Assembly (NCBI RefSeq): GCF_900106035.1
Contig: NZ_FNUC01000003.1
Coordinates: 2,597,501 to 2,661,500, forward strand
Reading direction: 5' to 3'
Source: Jiangella alba
Lineage (GTDB): Bacteria > Actinomycetota > Actinomycetes > Jiangellales > Jiangellaceae
Length of the DNA: 64,000 nucleotides
How positions within the stretch are numbered: the first letter of the stretch is position 1; the number at the start of each line of letters is the position of its first letter. Below the pieces are notes generated by a model, which was not told where the DNA came from, did not search any database, and worked only from the letters and a program-made list of their open reading frames with translations. The position numbers and the translations under genes were made by a program. Shown here piece after piece: positions 52,654 through 63,535 of this stretch.

Positions 52654-53798
52654 AGGTCGCTCTCCGTGCAGTACTCGTCCAGCCGGGCGATGTTCGCGTC
52701 GTGGTCCGCGGCGGTGACGGCGAACGCGGTCTCGCCGGTCTCCAGGTTGACGGCGACGAAGTAGCAGCTGCCGTCGCTGGCCGGGTTGAGCGCAGCCGCC
52801 AGCGCCGCGTCGCCGGGGGCCGCGATGGGGCCGGGTGGCAGGCCGGACACCAGGTAGGTGTTGTACGGCGATTCGCTCTGCCGCTGCTCCGGCGACGTGT
52901 AGACCGTCGAGTAGTCGTCGAAGGCGTAGTGGACGGTGGAGTCCATCTGCAGCCGCTCCCTCACCACGCCATTGGCAGCGCAGGCGCCGGTGAGGCGGTT
53001 GTAGACGACCTCGGCGACCTTGGGCATGTCCTCCTCGCGGCGCACCTCGCGCTGGACGATGCTGGCGACCGTGACGATCTCGCGCGGTGTGTAGCCGAGC
53101 GCCTCGGCGCGGCTGACGAGGTCGACGTCGGTGGCGGTCTGCTCGAAGCGGGCCACCATCGAGGCGACCAGCGACTCGGGCGTCACCTCGCCGCCGAGGT
53201 CGTACGAGGCCGGATAGAGGAAGCCCTCGGCCTCGCCCTCGGCGTACTCGGGCAGCGTCGCGGCGTCGACGGCGGCCTGCAGCTCCTCGGCGGTGAAGCC
53301 GGACGCCTCGGCCAGCCGGTCGACGGTCTGGCGGACGCGCAGGCCCTCGGGCAGCGACACCCGCGCGCCGCCCTCGCCCGCGACCAGCGCGGCGACGGCG
53401 TCGGCGGCGGTCATCTCGCTGCGCAGCACGTAGTTGCCGGGCTGGATGCCACGGGACTCGGGGTTGTCGTCGGCGGCCGCGATGAACGCGTCCTGGCTGG
53501 CGACGATGCCGGCGTCGACCAGCGTGGCGCCCATGGCCCGCAGCGTGGCGCCGTCCTGGATGGTGACCGGTACCTCGCCGGTGCCCGGGCCCGGGAAGTC
53601 CTCGGGCTCGCCGAACAGGCCGTCGACGCTGTTGAGCACCGCATTGCCGCCGTAGTAGACGCCGCCCAGAACCGCGCCGATGACGGCCAGCGAGGCCAGC
53701 ACCGCCACGAACGAACCGAACCGGCTGCGTTTGCGCCTGCGGCGGCGCTGCCGCCGGGGGCGGACGATCTCCTCCTCCGACGTGAACAGGTCACTCAT
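52647..53798 (-). CDS. mltG: Endolytic transglycosylase MltG (YceG-like)
   Basis: 383 residues. A basic cytoplasmic N-terminus (RPRRQRRRRRKRSRF), one TM helix, a LysM-like region and the YceG domain with VASIVQREVRREEDMPKVAEVVYNRL, QMDSTVHYAF and NTYLVSGLPPGPIAAPGDAALAAALNP. It cuts nascent peptidoglycan glycan strands at the membrane. Located between ruvX and aroE as usual in actinobacteria; overlaps ruvX by 8 bp. Confidence 0.93.
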   Translation of the reverse strand: MSDLFTSEEEIVRPRRQRRRRRKRSRFGSFVAVLASLAVIGAVLGGVYYGGNAVLNSVDGLFGEPEDFPGPGTGEVPVTIQDGATLRAMGATLVDAGIVASQDAFIAAADDNPESRGIQPGNYVLRSEMTAADAVAALVAGEGGARVSLPEGLRVRQTVDRLAEASGFTAEELQAAVDAATLPEYAEGEAEGFLYPASYDLGGEVTPESLVASMVARFEQTATDVDLVSRAEALGYTPREIVTVASIVQREVRREEDMPKVAEVVYNRLTGACAANGVVRERLQMDSTVHYAFDDYSTVYTSPEQRQSESPYNTYLVSGLPPGPIAAPGDAALAAALNPASDGSCYFVAVNLETGETAFAVTAADHDANIARLDEYCTESDLC

Positions 53799-54251
53799 CC
53801 GATACCGTCAGCACCTCTCCAGGCGGCTCGCCGGTCGCACGTTCGGCGTCCAGCGCATCTTGCAGGATCACCATCGCCGCGGCCTGGTCGACCGCGGGAC
53901 GTCCAGCACGCGACGAGACACCGCTGGCTCGCATCCCGCGCGCGGCGACGGTCGTGCTCAGTCGTTCGTCGACCAGCCGCACCGGGCATGGTGCCACATA
54001 TCGGGCCAAATCGGCACCAAAGGCGCGGGCATGCGCGGCCGCCGCGTGTTCCTTCCCATCGAGACTACGCGGTAATCCGAGGACGATCTCGATCGCCTCG
54101 TACTCGTGCGCCAGATCGCGGAGCCGCCGCAGGTCACCCTTCCCGCGGCGGACCGTCTCGACCGGCGTGGCGATCAGCCCGCCGGGGTCGCACGACGCGA
54201 CCCCGATGCGGACCGTTCCGACATCGACCCCCAGTCTGACGCCGCGCCGCA

Positions 54252-54252
<1 letters not shown>
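53791..54252 (-). CDS. ruvX: Holliday junction resolvase RuvX (YqgF)
   Basis: 153 residues. RNase H-like fold with GVDVGTVRIGVASCDPGG, IVLGLPRSLDG, RLVDERLSTT and DQAAAMVILQ; the acidic active-site residues are in place. It is implicated in Holliday junction and 16S rRNA 5' maturation. It starts at 54252, the last base of the alaS stop. Confidence 0.93.
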
Positions 54253-56927
<2,675 letters not shown>

Positions 56928-56929
56928 GG

Positions 56930-57232
56930 TCAGAACGTGCCTCTCGAGTGCGGGTGGAACAGGTCGTCGACGGCGTCGGGGTCGGCGACGCCCTGCGTGC
57001 CGGTGCCGTCGGGCGCGATGCCCAGCGCGTAGCGCAGCTCGGCGTCGCGCTCGGCCATGCCGGCACGCACCTCGTCGGTGAACTCGCGGACGGCGTCGCC
57101 GAGGGTGCGCAGGCCGCCGGCGACGCGGTCGGCCGCGCCCTCGGGCGTCAGGCTCTCGGCCGCCTTGGTGAGCCGGCGGACCACCAGCACCCCGGCGGTG
57201 GCGCCGAGCGCGATCCAGAACAGCTTGCCCAT
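56930..57232 (-). CDS. Small protein encoded upstream of alaS (DUF6167-like)
   Basis: 100 residues. A short N-terminal hydrophobic helix (LFWIALGATAGVLVVRRL) is followed by a long amphipathic helix (LTPEGAADRVAGGLRTLGDAVREFTDEVRAGMAERDAELRYAL) and a C-terminal HPHSRGTF. This protein is conserved between the DUF948 gene and alaS in actinobacteria; function unknown. Its ATG overlaps the stop of DUF948 gene (TGATG). Confidence 0.85.
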   Translation of the reverse strand: MGKLFWIALGATAGVLVVRRLTKAAESLTPEGAADRVAGGLRTLGDAVREFTDEVRAGMAERDAELRYALGIAPDGTGTQGVADPDAVDDLFHPHSRGTF

Positions 57233-57639
57233 CACCGGCTCCCGAACCGCCGGCGGCGGCCGTTGCCGGCGGCAGCGCCGTCGCGGCGGGCGGCGATGGC
57301 CCGGCGCACGCCGTACGTGAACGCGGCCGTGCGCACCAGCGGGCCGCCCAGCGTGGCCGCGAACAGCGACGACATGGCGGCGACGTTGGTGGTGACGGTC
57401 TGCGCGTTCGACGTGATGGCGTCGATGCGCTGCAACTGCGCGTTCGTGGAGGCGAGCAGCTCGTTGGTCTCGTCGACCGTGGTGGCCGTCTTCGCGACGT
57501 GCTCCTGGCGCAGGTCGCGCACGACGAGGGTGAACTCGTCGACGGTGCGGCCCAGCTTGAGTATCGGCACGGCGAGGAAACCGACCAGTGCCACCAGGGC
57601 AGCGGCGGCCAGCAACCCGGCGACTTCGCCTACGGACAT
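57232..57639 (-). CDS. DUF948 membrane protein
   Basis: 135 residues. An N-terminal TM helix (VAGLLAAAALVALVGFLAVPIL) is followed by a coiled-coil-like region (LGRTVDEFTLVVRDLRQEHVAK ... TNAQLQRIDAI) and a second weakly hydrophobic stretch. Members resemble general-stress and chemotaxis-like coiled coils. It begins the DUF948-DUF6167-alaS-ruvX-mltG-aroE-peptidase run, most of whose junctions overlap. Confidence 0.85.
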   Translation of the reverse strand: MSVGEVAGLLAAAALVALVGFLAVPILKLGRTVDEFTLVVRDLRQEHVAKTATTVDETNELLASTNAQLQRIDAITSNAQTVTTNVAAMSSLFAATLGGPLVRTAAFTYGVRRAIAARRDGAAAGNGRRRRFGSR

Positions 57640-57687
57640 GGGTGGAGCTGCCTCTCTTCGGAAGGTCGTCTCAAACGTCTGACCCTA

Positions 57688-57710
57688 CCGCGCCGGACCA
57701 CCCGGCGCGG
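57688..57710 (-). terminator. Hairpin between the YdeI-type gene and the alaS operon
   Basis: Perfect 9-bp stem CCGCGCCGG / CCGGCGCGG with a 5-nt loop. It lies 87 bases past the YdeI stop and before the DUF948 start. Confidence 0.65.
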
Positions 57711-57796
57711 TCACGACCGGGAGACGGCCGCGGGTCGGGCCGCGGGTGCTCGCCCGGGCGTCGGCAGCATGTCCATGTCCTCCAGGGTAGGCGACC

Positions 57797-58336
57797 TCAG
57801 CGCAGCCCGGCCAACGCTTTGTCCAGCGCCTTCGCCCGCGCCTGCGGTGTGCGGGTCTTCATCAGCGCGAGCAGGATCGCGTACCGGCCGCTCTTCGTCA
57901 GCGCGTCGAACGCGGCGGCCTTGGCCGGGTCCGCCGCCAGGGCCGCGGCGAGGTCGTCCGGCACGGTGGCGGTGGCCTGCGACGCGTACGCCGCCGCCCA
58001 CCGCCCGTCCGCCTTCGCCGCCTCGACCTCGGCCAGCCCGCCGGGACGCATGCGGCCGGCCGCCGTCAGCTCCTCGACCAGCGCGACGTTGACCGCCGAC
58101 CACGGGCTGCCCTTGCGCCGCGGCGAGTAGCGCTGCAGGAAGTACTGGTCGTCGCCGCGGCGGCGGACGCTGTCGATCCAGCCGTGGCACAGCGCCACCT
58201 CGAGCGCCGCCCGGATCGTCAGGCCCGGCGCGCTCTTGCGCGCGATGCGCAGGACGACGCCGTCGCTGCTGTCGTGGTGCGCGGCCAGCCAGGCGTCCCA
58301 GCCGGCCGCGTCCACGAACGTGAGCGCGTCGCTCAC
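57797..58336 (-). CDS. YdeI/OmpD-associated family protein
   Basis: 179 residues from GTG 58336 (GTGA overlap with the VOC gene). Family blocks: AAGWDAWLAAHHDSSDGVVLRIARK, LEVALCHGWIDSVRRRGDDQYFLQRYSPRRKGSPWSAVNV and a C-terminal FDALTKSGRYAILLALMKTRTPQARAKAL of the bacteriocin-protection (YdeI) type. Function unknown; some members help resist antimicrobial peptides. In operon with the VOC gene. Confidence 0.88.
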   Translation of the reverse strand: MSDALTFVDAAGWDAWLAAHHDSSDGVVLRIARKSAPGLTIRAALEVALCHGWIDSVRRRGDDQYFLQRYSPRRKGSPWSAVNVALVEELTAAGRMRPGGLAEVEAAKADGRWAAAYASQATATVPDDLAAALAADPAKAAAFDALTKSGRYAILLALMKTRTPQARAKALDKALAGLR

Positions 58337-58770
58337 GCGCCCGCCCCGTCCGCCATGGCCTTCCAGTGCGGGTTGTACATGAGGCCGAGCAGGTTGCCGA
58401 ACGGGTCGGCGACGGTGGCGTTGGCGAACCCCTCGGCGCGGTCGACCCGCGGCTGGTGCACCGTGGCGCCCAGCTCGACCAGCCGGGCCAGCGTGCCGTC
58501 GAGGTCGTCGACGTGCCAGTTCATGACCGCCCCGCCCGGCGCGTCCGGCGTGGTGGGGTCGGCCGGCGACCGCCAAGCGCGGTTGATGACGCCGAACTCG
58601 TCCTGGTGGTCGCCGATGCGCCACTCGTAGTAGCCGACCATGCCCGACGCCGGGTCGATCGCCTCGAAGTACGGCTCCAGGCCGAGCACCTCGGTGTACC
58701 ACTCGCGGGCCGCCGCCATGTCGTCGGCGTAGAAGTTCAGGGTGCAGAAGCCGCGCAGTTCGATGCTCAT
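58333..58770 (-). CDS. VOC superfamily protein
   Basis: 145 residues with FYADDMAAAREWYTEVLGLEPYFEA, YYEWRIGDHQDEFGVINRAW, WHVDDLDGTLARLVELGATVHQP and VADPFGNLLGLMYNPHW, a complete two-module glyoxalase-like fold. It has no motif identifying the substrate. It precedes the YdeI-type gene and diverges from the WYL regulator with about 98 bp between. Confidence 0.88.
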   Translation of the reverse strand: MSIELRGFCTLNFYADDMAAAREWYTEVLGLEPYFEAIDPASGMVGYYEWRIGDHQDEFGVINRAWRSPADPTTPDAPGGAVMNWHVDDLDGTLARLVELGATVHQPRVDRAEGFANATVADPFGNLLGLMYNPHWKAMADGAGA

Positions 58771-58829
58771 CGATCTCTCTCTTTCGTCTCTGTTCCCTTG
58801 CTGGTGAGAACGACACTACGGGCGGTTGT

Positions 58830-58844
58830 GGAACGTACGGTTCC
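58830..58844. promoter_or_regulatory. Inverted repeat between VOC gene and WYL regulator
   Basis: GGAAC-GTACG-GTTCC, 24 bp upstream of the WYL gene; a candidate operator for the divergent pair. Confidence 0.45.
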
Positions 58845-58868
58845 TCAATCGGTGGCAGACTCTCTCTC

Positions 58869-59822
58869 ATGTTGGAGACGTCGGTACGGCTGCTGCGGCT
58901 GTTGTCGTTGCTGCAGGTCAGGCGGGAGTGGTCGGGTTCGGAGCTGGCGACGCGGCTGGAGGTGACCACGCGCACCGTCCGCAACGACATCGAGCGGCTG
59001 CGGATCATGGGCTACGAGGTCGAGTCGTTCACCGGCCCGGCCGGCGGCTACCGCCTCGGCGCCGGGACGTCGCTGCCACCGCTCGTGCTGGACGACGACG
59101 AGGCGGTCGCGGTGGCGCTGGGGCTGCGCGCGGCCGCCGCGGGTTCGATCACCGGCATCGAGGAGACGTCGCTGCGGGCGCTGGCCAAGCTCGAGCGCAC
59201 CCTGCCGTCGCGGCTGCGGCACCGCGTCGACGCGCTCCGCTCCGCCACGGCGTCCGCCCCGGGCGTCGGCGGCCGGGTCGACGCCGACGTGCTGACGGCG
59301 GTCGCGGCGGCGGTGCACGGGCACGAGCAGCTGCGGTTCGACTACGCCGGCCACGACGGCGAGTCGTCGGTGCGGCGGACCGAGCCGCACCAGCTCGTCT
59401 ACACCGGCCGCCGCTGGTACCTGCTCGCCTGGGACCTCGACCGCGACGACTGGCGCACGTTCCGGGCCGACCGCGTGCGGCCGCGCATTCCCACCGGCCC
59501 CCGGTTCACGCCCCGCCCGCCACCGGGCGGCGACGCCGTGGCGCACGTCCTGAGCGGCGTCGGGTCGCGGGCGTACCGCGAGCAGGCCAGGGTGCGGCTG
59601 GACGCGCCGATCGAGGTGGTCCGCGACAAGATCACCGCGCTCGGCGGCCTCGTGACGGAACTGGAGGACGGCAGTTGCCTCCTCCAGACCGGCGGCGACT
59701 CCTGGCACGACCTCGCCGGCTATCTCGGCAGCCTCGGGGTGCCGTTCGAGGTGCTCGACCCGCCGGAACTGCGCGACCACCTGCGCTCGTTGGCCGAGCG
59801 CTACCTCGCCGCCGCGGGTTGA
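58869..59822 (+). CDS. WYL-domain transcriptional regulator (YafY type)
   Basis: 317 residues. N-terminal HTH_11: LLSLLQVRREWSGSELATRLEVTTRTVRNDIERLRIMGYEV; then WYL domain with LRFDYAGHDGESSVRRTEPHQLVYTGRRWYLLAWDLDRDDWRTFRADRV and a C-terminal WCX extension. It likely controls the divergent VOC-YdeI unit in answer to a ligand bound by the WYL domain. Confidence 0.92.
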   Translation: MLETSVRLLRLLSLLQVRREWSGSELATRLEVTTRTVRNDIERLRIMGYEVESFTGPAGGYRLGAGTSLPPLVLDDDEAVAVALGLRAAAAGSITGIEETSLRALAKLERTLPSRLRHRVDALRSATASAPGVGGRVDADVLTAVAAAVHGHEQLRFDYAGHDGESSVRRTEPHQLVYTGRRWYLLAWDLDRDDWRTFRADRVRPRIPTGPRFTPRPPPGGDAVAHVLSGVGSRAYREQARVRLDAPIEVVRDKITALGGLVTELEDGSCLLQTGGDSWHDLAGYLGSLGVPFEVLDPPELRDHLRSLAERYLAAAG

Positions 59823-60059
59823 TCGGCTGACGGTCCGCGCTCCCCGGCAGTGCCCGGGTGGAGCCCCCGCCTCCGCCGGCCGTGCCGGGGGCCGAACGCC
59901 GCCGGCGGACCGTCCGCCCTTCCCCGGCCGTGCCCGGGGACCCAGCCCGCCTCGGCCTAGCGCGCCTCCGCCGGCCGACCGGCCGGCCTCCCCGCGGCAC
60001 CCGCGGCCGAGCGACCACGGCGCCCGGGCCGCGGCATCCTCCCCTGCTCCTTTCCTCCA
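59823..60059. other. Gap with GC hairpins
   Basis: About 240 bases without a believable gene. TCCCCGG-CCGTGC-CCGGGGA (59921-59940) is a probable terminator for the WYL gene, and two similar but weaker Pro/Gly-rich-codon-like GC hairpins precede it. Confidence 0.5.
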
Positions 60060-60086
60060 TGTCACAGCCGGCGGGGCTGTCTTGTC
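60060..60086 (+). promoter_or_regulatory. ECF41-type promoter of the sigma gene
   Basis: TGTCACA (60060-60066), a 16-bp spacer and TGTC (60083-60086) match the published ECF41 promoter pattern (TGTCACA with a CGTC-like -10), except for one base in the -10 element. It lies about 90 bp before the ECF41-type gene start, suggesting autoregulation. Confidence 0.6.
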
Positions 60087-60176
60087 TCGGGTAGCGAAGG
60101 CAGCAGTTCGCGTCGGGAAGGTGATGGACATGCGGGTGGTCGGCGGGCAGGACGGGGGCGCTGGGGTGACTCCGGC

Positions 60177-61100
60177 GTGACCCGGGCCGAGGAGTTCGAG
60201 GAGCTGCGGCCGCTGCTGTTCTCGATCGCCTACCGGATCACCGGCAGCGTGGCCGAGGCCGAGGACGCGGTCCAGGAGACCTGGCTGCGCTGGGAGGCCT
60301 CCCCCGCACACCCCACGTCGGCGAAGGCGTTCCTGTCGGCCGTGGTGACCCGCCTCTCGATCAACGTCCTGCGCTCGGCGCGCGTGCGGCGCGAGGTGTA
60401 CGTCGGGCCATGGTTTCCCGAGCCGCTGCTGACCGACCCCTACTCCGACCCCGAGCGCTCGGCCGAGCTGGCCGACTCGGTGTCGATGGCGGCACTGTTG
60501 CTGCTGGAACGCCTGTCGCCGCTGGAGCGCGCGGTGTTCGTGCTGCGGGAGGTGTTCGGGTTCGGCTTCGGCGAGATCGCCGCGACGGTCGGCCGCTCCG
60601 AGGCGGCGTGCCGTCAGCTGGTGGTGCGGGCGCGCCGTCACATGAAGGAGGGCCGGCCCCGGTTCGAGGCCGACCGGCGCGAGCGCGAGGCCCTGGCGAT
60701 GCGGTTCTTCGACGCCTTCGCCGAAGGGGACGTCGACCGGCTGCGCGACCTGCTCGCCGCCGACGTGCAGCTCGTCGCGGACAGCGGCGGCAAGGGCCCG
60801 CGGTGGGCCGGCGGCTTCTTCGGCGCCGACCGGGTGGCCCGGCTGCTGGCCGCGCTGCTCCCGCCGTTCGCCCGCATCGGCGGCCTCGTGGAGCCACGCC
60901 AGGTGAACGGCCAGCCGGGCGCGATCTTCCGCGACCGCGACGGCAACGTCATCAACACCTGGACCCTCGACGTCCTCGACGGGCGGATCCAGGCGATCCG
61001 CACGGTCAGCAACCCCGACAAGCTCGGGCACGTGGGACCGGTCGGCGACGGCTGGGCCGTTCTGCGCGAGACCCAGCAGGCCCGCCGAGGAACGCACTGA
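60177..61100 (+). CDS. sigJ: ECF41/SigJ-type RNA polymerase sigma factor
   Basis: 307 residues. Region 2 RPLLFSIAYRITGSVAEAEDAVQETWLRW, region 4 LSPLERAVFVLREVFGFGFGEIAATVGRSEAACRQLVVRARRHM, and a C-terminal SnoaL/NTF2-like domain from about residue 170 (RFFDAFAEGDVDRLRDLLAADVQLVADSGGKGPRW). This extension is the mark of ECF41, where it controls sigma activity without an anti-sigma. The GTG lacks an obvious ribosome site. ECF41 genes are typically beside a carboxymuconolactone decarboxylase, oxidoreductase or epimerase; here the gene that follows fits. Confidence 0.9.
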   Translation: MTRAEEFEELRPLLFSIAYRITGSVAEAEDAVQETWLRWEASPAHPTSAKAFLSAVVTRLSINVLRSARVRREVYVGPWFPEPLLTDPYSDPERSAELADSVSMAALLLLERLSPLERAVFVLREVFGFGFGEIAATVGRSEAACRQLVVRARRHMKEGRPRFEADRREREALAMRFFDAFAEGDVDRLRDLLAADVQLVADSGGKGPRWAGGFFGADRVARLLAALLPPFARIGGLVEPRQVNGQPGAIFRDRDGNVINTWTLDVLDGRIQAIRTVSNPDKLGHVGPVGDGWAVLRETQQARRGTH

Positions 61101-61166
61101 CCCGCACCAGCAGCCGTCCCCCACGGACGTCGCCGACGTGGTCATCATCATGCGAAAGGACATCTC

Positions 61167-61862
61167 ATGCGCATCACCGTCGTCGGAGCCAACGGCCCCA
61201 CCGGCCGCCTGCTCACCGGCCAGGCACTCGCCGCCGGGCACGAGGTCGCGGCGGTCACCCGGCAGCCGGACGCGTTCCCGCTGCGTCATGACCGGCTCGA
61301 GGTGATCGGCGCCGACGTGCTCGACGCCGGCGCCGTCGACGCGGCCGTCGCCGATCGCGACGCGGTGCTGTCGGCGCTCGGCGCGCCCGCGGGCAGGAAG
61401 CCGATCAGCACCTACTCGCTCGGGACGGCCAACCTCATCGCCGCGATGACGCATCATCGGGTGCGCCGCCTGGCCGTCGTCAGCTCGGTGGGCCTCGACC
61501 CGCACCACTACTCCGACGGCGGGTTCCTGTTCAACCGGGTGCTCCTGCCGTACGTGACCCGGGTGGTGGCCAAGACGCAGTACGACGACATGCGGCGGAT
61601 GGAGGCGCAGGTGCGCGAGAGCGACCTGGACTGGACGATCGTGCGCCCGAGCGGGCTCTACCACCTGCCGTCGGTCACCGACTACACCGTGGTCGAGGGG
61701 CACGCCGACGGCAGGTTCACCGCCCGCGTCGACCTCGCCGCCAGCCTGCTGGCGCTCCTCGACGACGACCGCCACGTCGGCCGCACCGTCAGCGTCATCA
61801 CGACCGCCGACAACCCCACCCTGCTGCGGTGGATCCGCCGTGAGGCGCTCGCCAGGAACTGA
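61167..61862 (+). CDS. NAD(P)-binding atypical SDR oxidoreductase
   Basis: 231 residues. Nucleotide motif ITVVGANGPTGRLLTGQALAAGHEVAAVTR (GxxGxxG), then ADVLDAGAVDAAVADRDAVLSALG and WTIVRPSGLYHLPS, as in NmrA/NAD(P)H-binding family. AAAGGA precedes the ATG. The tyrosine-lysine active site of classical SDRs is absent. It follows the ECF41 sigma gene by 66 bp and is likely its COE-type partner; substrate unknown. Confidence 0.88.
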   Translation: MRITVVGANGPTGRLLTGQALAAGHEVAAVTRQPDAFPLRHDRLEVIGADVLDAGAVDAAVADRDAVLSALGAPAGRKPISTYSLGTANLIAAMTHHRVRRLAVVSSVGLDPHHYSDGGFLFNRVLLPYVTRVVAKTQYDDMRRMEAQVRESDLDWTIVRPSGLYHLPSVTDYTVVEGHADGRFTARVDLAASLLALLDDDRHVGRTVSVITTADNPTLLRWIRREALARN

Positions 61863-61875
61863 GCGGGCGCGCGGG

Positions 61876-62865
61876 TCAGCAGCGCAGGGTCAGGGTGGCG
61901 ACGCAGCCGACGCCGTCGGCGGCGGAGGTGAGGGTGACGTCGCCGCCGTGGGCGAGCGCGATCTGCCGGGCGATCGGCAGGCCGAGGCCGGTGCCCGGCC
62001 CGTCGCGGCCGTGCCAGAACGGCTCGAAGACGTGCGGGAGATCGGCCTCGGGGATGCCGGGACCGTGATCGGTGACGACGACGGCCAGCTCGGGGCCGCG
62101 CCGCTCGGCCGCGACCGAGACCACCGAGCCGGACGGGGCGTGGCGGACGGCGTTGTCGACGAGGTTGGCGACCGCCCGGCGCACCGTGGCGTCGTCGACC
62201 GCGCCGACCAGCGTCGGCGGCGCCGTGACCACCACCGACACCTCGCGCTGCGCCGCCAGCACGCGGGCGTCGTCGGCCACGGCGCGGGCCAGGGCGGCGA
62301 CGTCGGCCGGGTGGCGGTCGATCGTGCGGGCTCGGCCCCGGGCGTCGACCAGCAGCTCGTCGATGACCGCGCGCAGCCGGGTGGCGGCCCGGCCGGAGCG
62401 TTCGAGCCCTTCGCGGTACACCTCGAGCGTCGGCCGCGGGTGGGCGAGCAGCACCTCGGCGTTGGTCGCCAGCACCGACAGCGGGATGCGCAGCTCGTGG
62501 CTGGTCTCCTCGATCAGCCGCCGCTGGGCGTCGGCCGCATGCTGGAGCCGGGCGTACATGTGCTCGTACCGCCGCACCGCCCGCCCGGCCCACCACCACG
62601 ACAGCGACGCCGCGGCCGGGGCGAGCGCCAGCGCCGTGGCGGTGATCCACGGCGGCCAGGTGATGGACGAGTCGGTGGTGATCTCGACGCCGTTGACCAC
62701 CTCGGTGGTGGTGTCGTACTCGGTGGCGATGGTGACGCCGAACAGCAGCAGCACCGGCATGTAGATGGCGAGGAACCCGGCCACCGCCAGCCGCGCCCGC
62801 AGCGACCACCACGGGCGGCTCGCGGGGCTGACCGCGGCACGCTGCCACCGCCACGGCCGGCTCAC
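61876..62865 (-). CDS. Two-component sensor histidine kinase
   Basis: 329 residues from GTG 62865. Two TM helices (about 22-42 and 70-90) with a short loop of about 28 residues; H-box RRLIEETSHELRIPLSVLATNAEVLL, N-box NLVDNAVRHAP, G1 DHGPGIP and G2 GTGLGLPIARQIALAHGG, all intact. HAMP is not obvious. It phosphorylates the response regulator with which it overlaps by GTGA; the signal is unknown. Confidence 0.9.
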   Translation of the reverse strand: MSRPWRWQRAAVSPASRPWWSLRARLAVAGFLAIYMPVLLLFGVTIATEYDTTTEVVNGVEITTDSSITWPPWITATALALAPAAASLSWWWAGRAVRRYEHMYARLQHAADAQRRLIEETSHELRIPLSVLATNAEVLLAHPRPTLEVYREGLERSGRAATRLRAVIDELLVDARGRARTIDRHPADVAALARAVADDARVLAAQREVSVVVTAPPTLVGAVDDATVRRAVANLVDNAVRHAPSGSVVSVAAERRGPELAVVVTDHGPGIPEADLPHVFEPFWHGRDGPGTGLGLPIARQIALAHGGDVTLTSAADGVGCVATLTLRC

Positions 62866-63533
62866 GGCGCCGCCCGCAGGACGTAGCCGACGCCGGTGAC
62901 GGTGTCGATGATGGGTGGGTCGCCGAGCTTGCGGCGCAGCCGGCTGAGGATGACCCGCACCGAGGTGGTGAACGGGTCGGCGTTGACGTCCCACACGTGC
63001 TCGAGCAGCTGTTCGGCGGACAGCACCTCGCCGGGATGGTGCATGAAGTAGCGCAGCAGCGAGAACTCGCGCGCTGTGAGCCGCAGGTCGGCGTCGCCGC
63101 GCCAGGCCCGGTGCGCCGCGAGGTCGAGGCCGAGGTCGCCGAACCGCAGCGTCGCGCCGGTCTCGTCGGAGCGACGGCCCAGCGCCCGGACCCGCGCCAC
63201 CAGCTCGGCGAAGTGGAACGGCTTGACGAGGTAGTCGTCGGCGCCGCCGTCGAGCCCGGCGACGCGGTCGGCGACGGCGTCGCGGGCGGTCAGCACCAGC
63301 GTGCGCCGCGGCCGCCGCAGGACGGGATCGGCGCCGAGGCGGCGCAGCAGCTCGAGCCCGTCGCCGTCGGGCAGGCCGAGGTCGAGGCAGGCGACGTCGT
63401 AGACGGTGGTGGTCAGCAGCTCCTCCGCCGCGGCCGCGGTGCCGGCGTGGTCGACGGCGTACGACTCGTTGCGCAGCCCCAGCGCCACGACGTCGGCGAG
63501 GTCGGCGTCGTCTTCGACCAGCAGGATCCGCAT
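62862..63533 (-). CDS. OmpR/PhoB-family response regulator
   Basis: 223 residues. Receiver: MRILLVEDDADLADVVALGLRNE with acidic pair, phospho-acceptor Asp in VACLDLGLPDGDG, Thr in LVLTARD and Lys in DYLVKPF. C-terminal winged helix from about residue 130 (LRLTAREFSLLRYFMHHPGEVLSAEQLLEHVWD, VRVILSRLRRKLG). It is followed by the sensor kinase. Confidence 0.94.
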   Translation of the reverse strand: MRILLVEDDADLADVVALGLRNESYAVDHAGTAAAAEELLTTTVYDVACLDLGLPDGDGLELLRRLGADPVLRRPRRTLVLTARDAVADRVAGLDGGADDYLVKPFHFAELVARVRALGRRSDETGATLRFGDLGLDLAAHRAWRGDADLRLTAREFSLLRYFMHHPGEVLSAEQLLEHVWDVNADPFTTSVRVILSRLRRKLGDPPIIDTVTGVGYVLRAAP

Positions 63534-63535
63534 GC

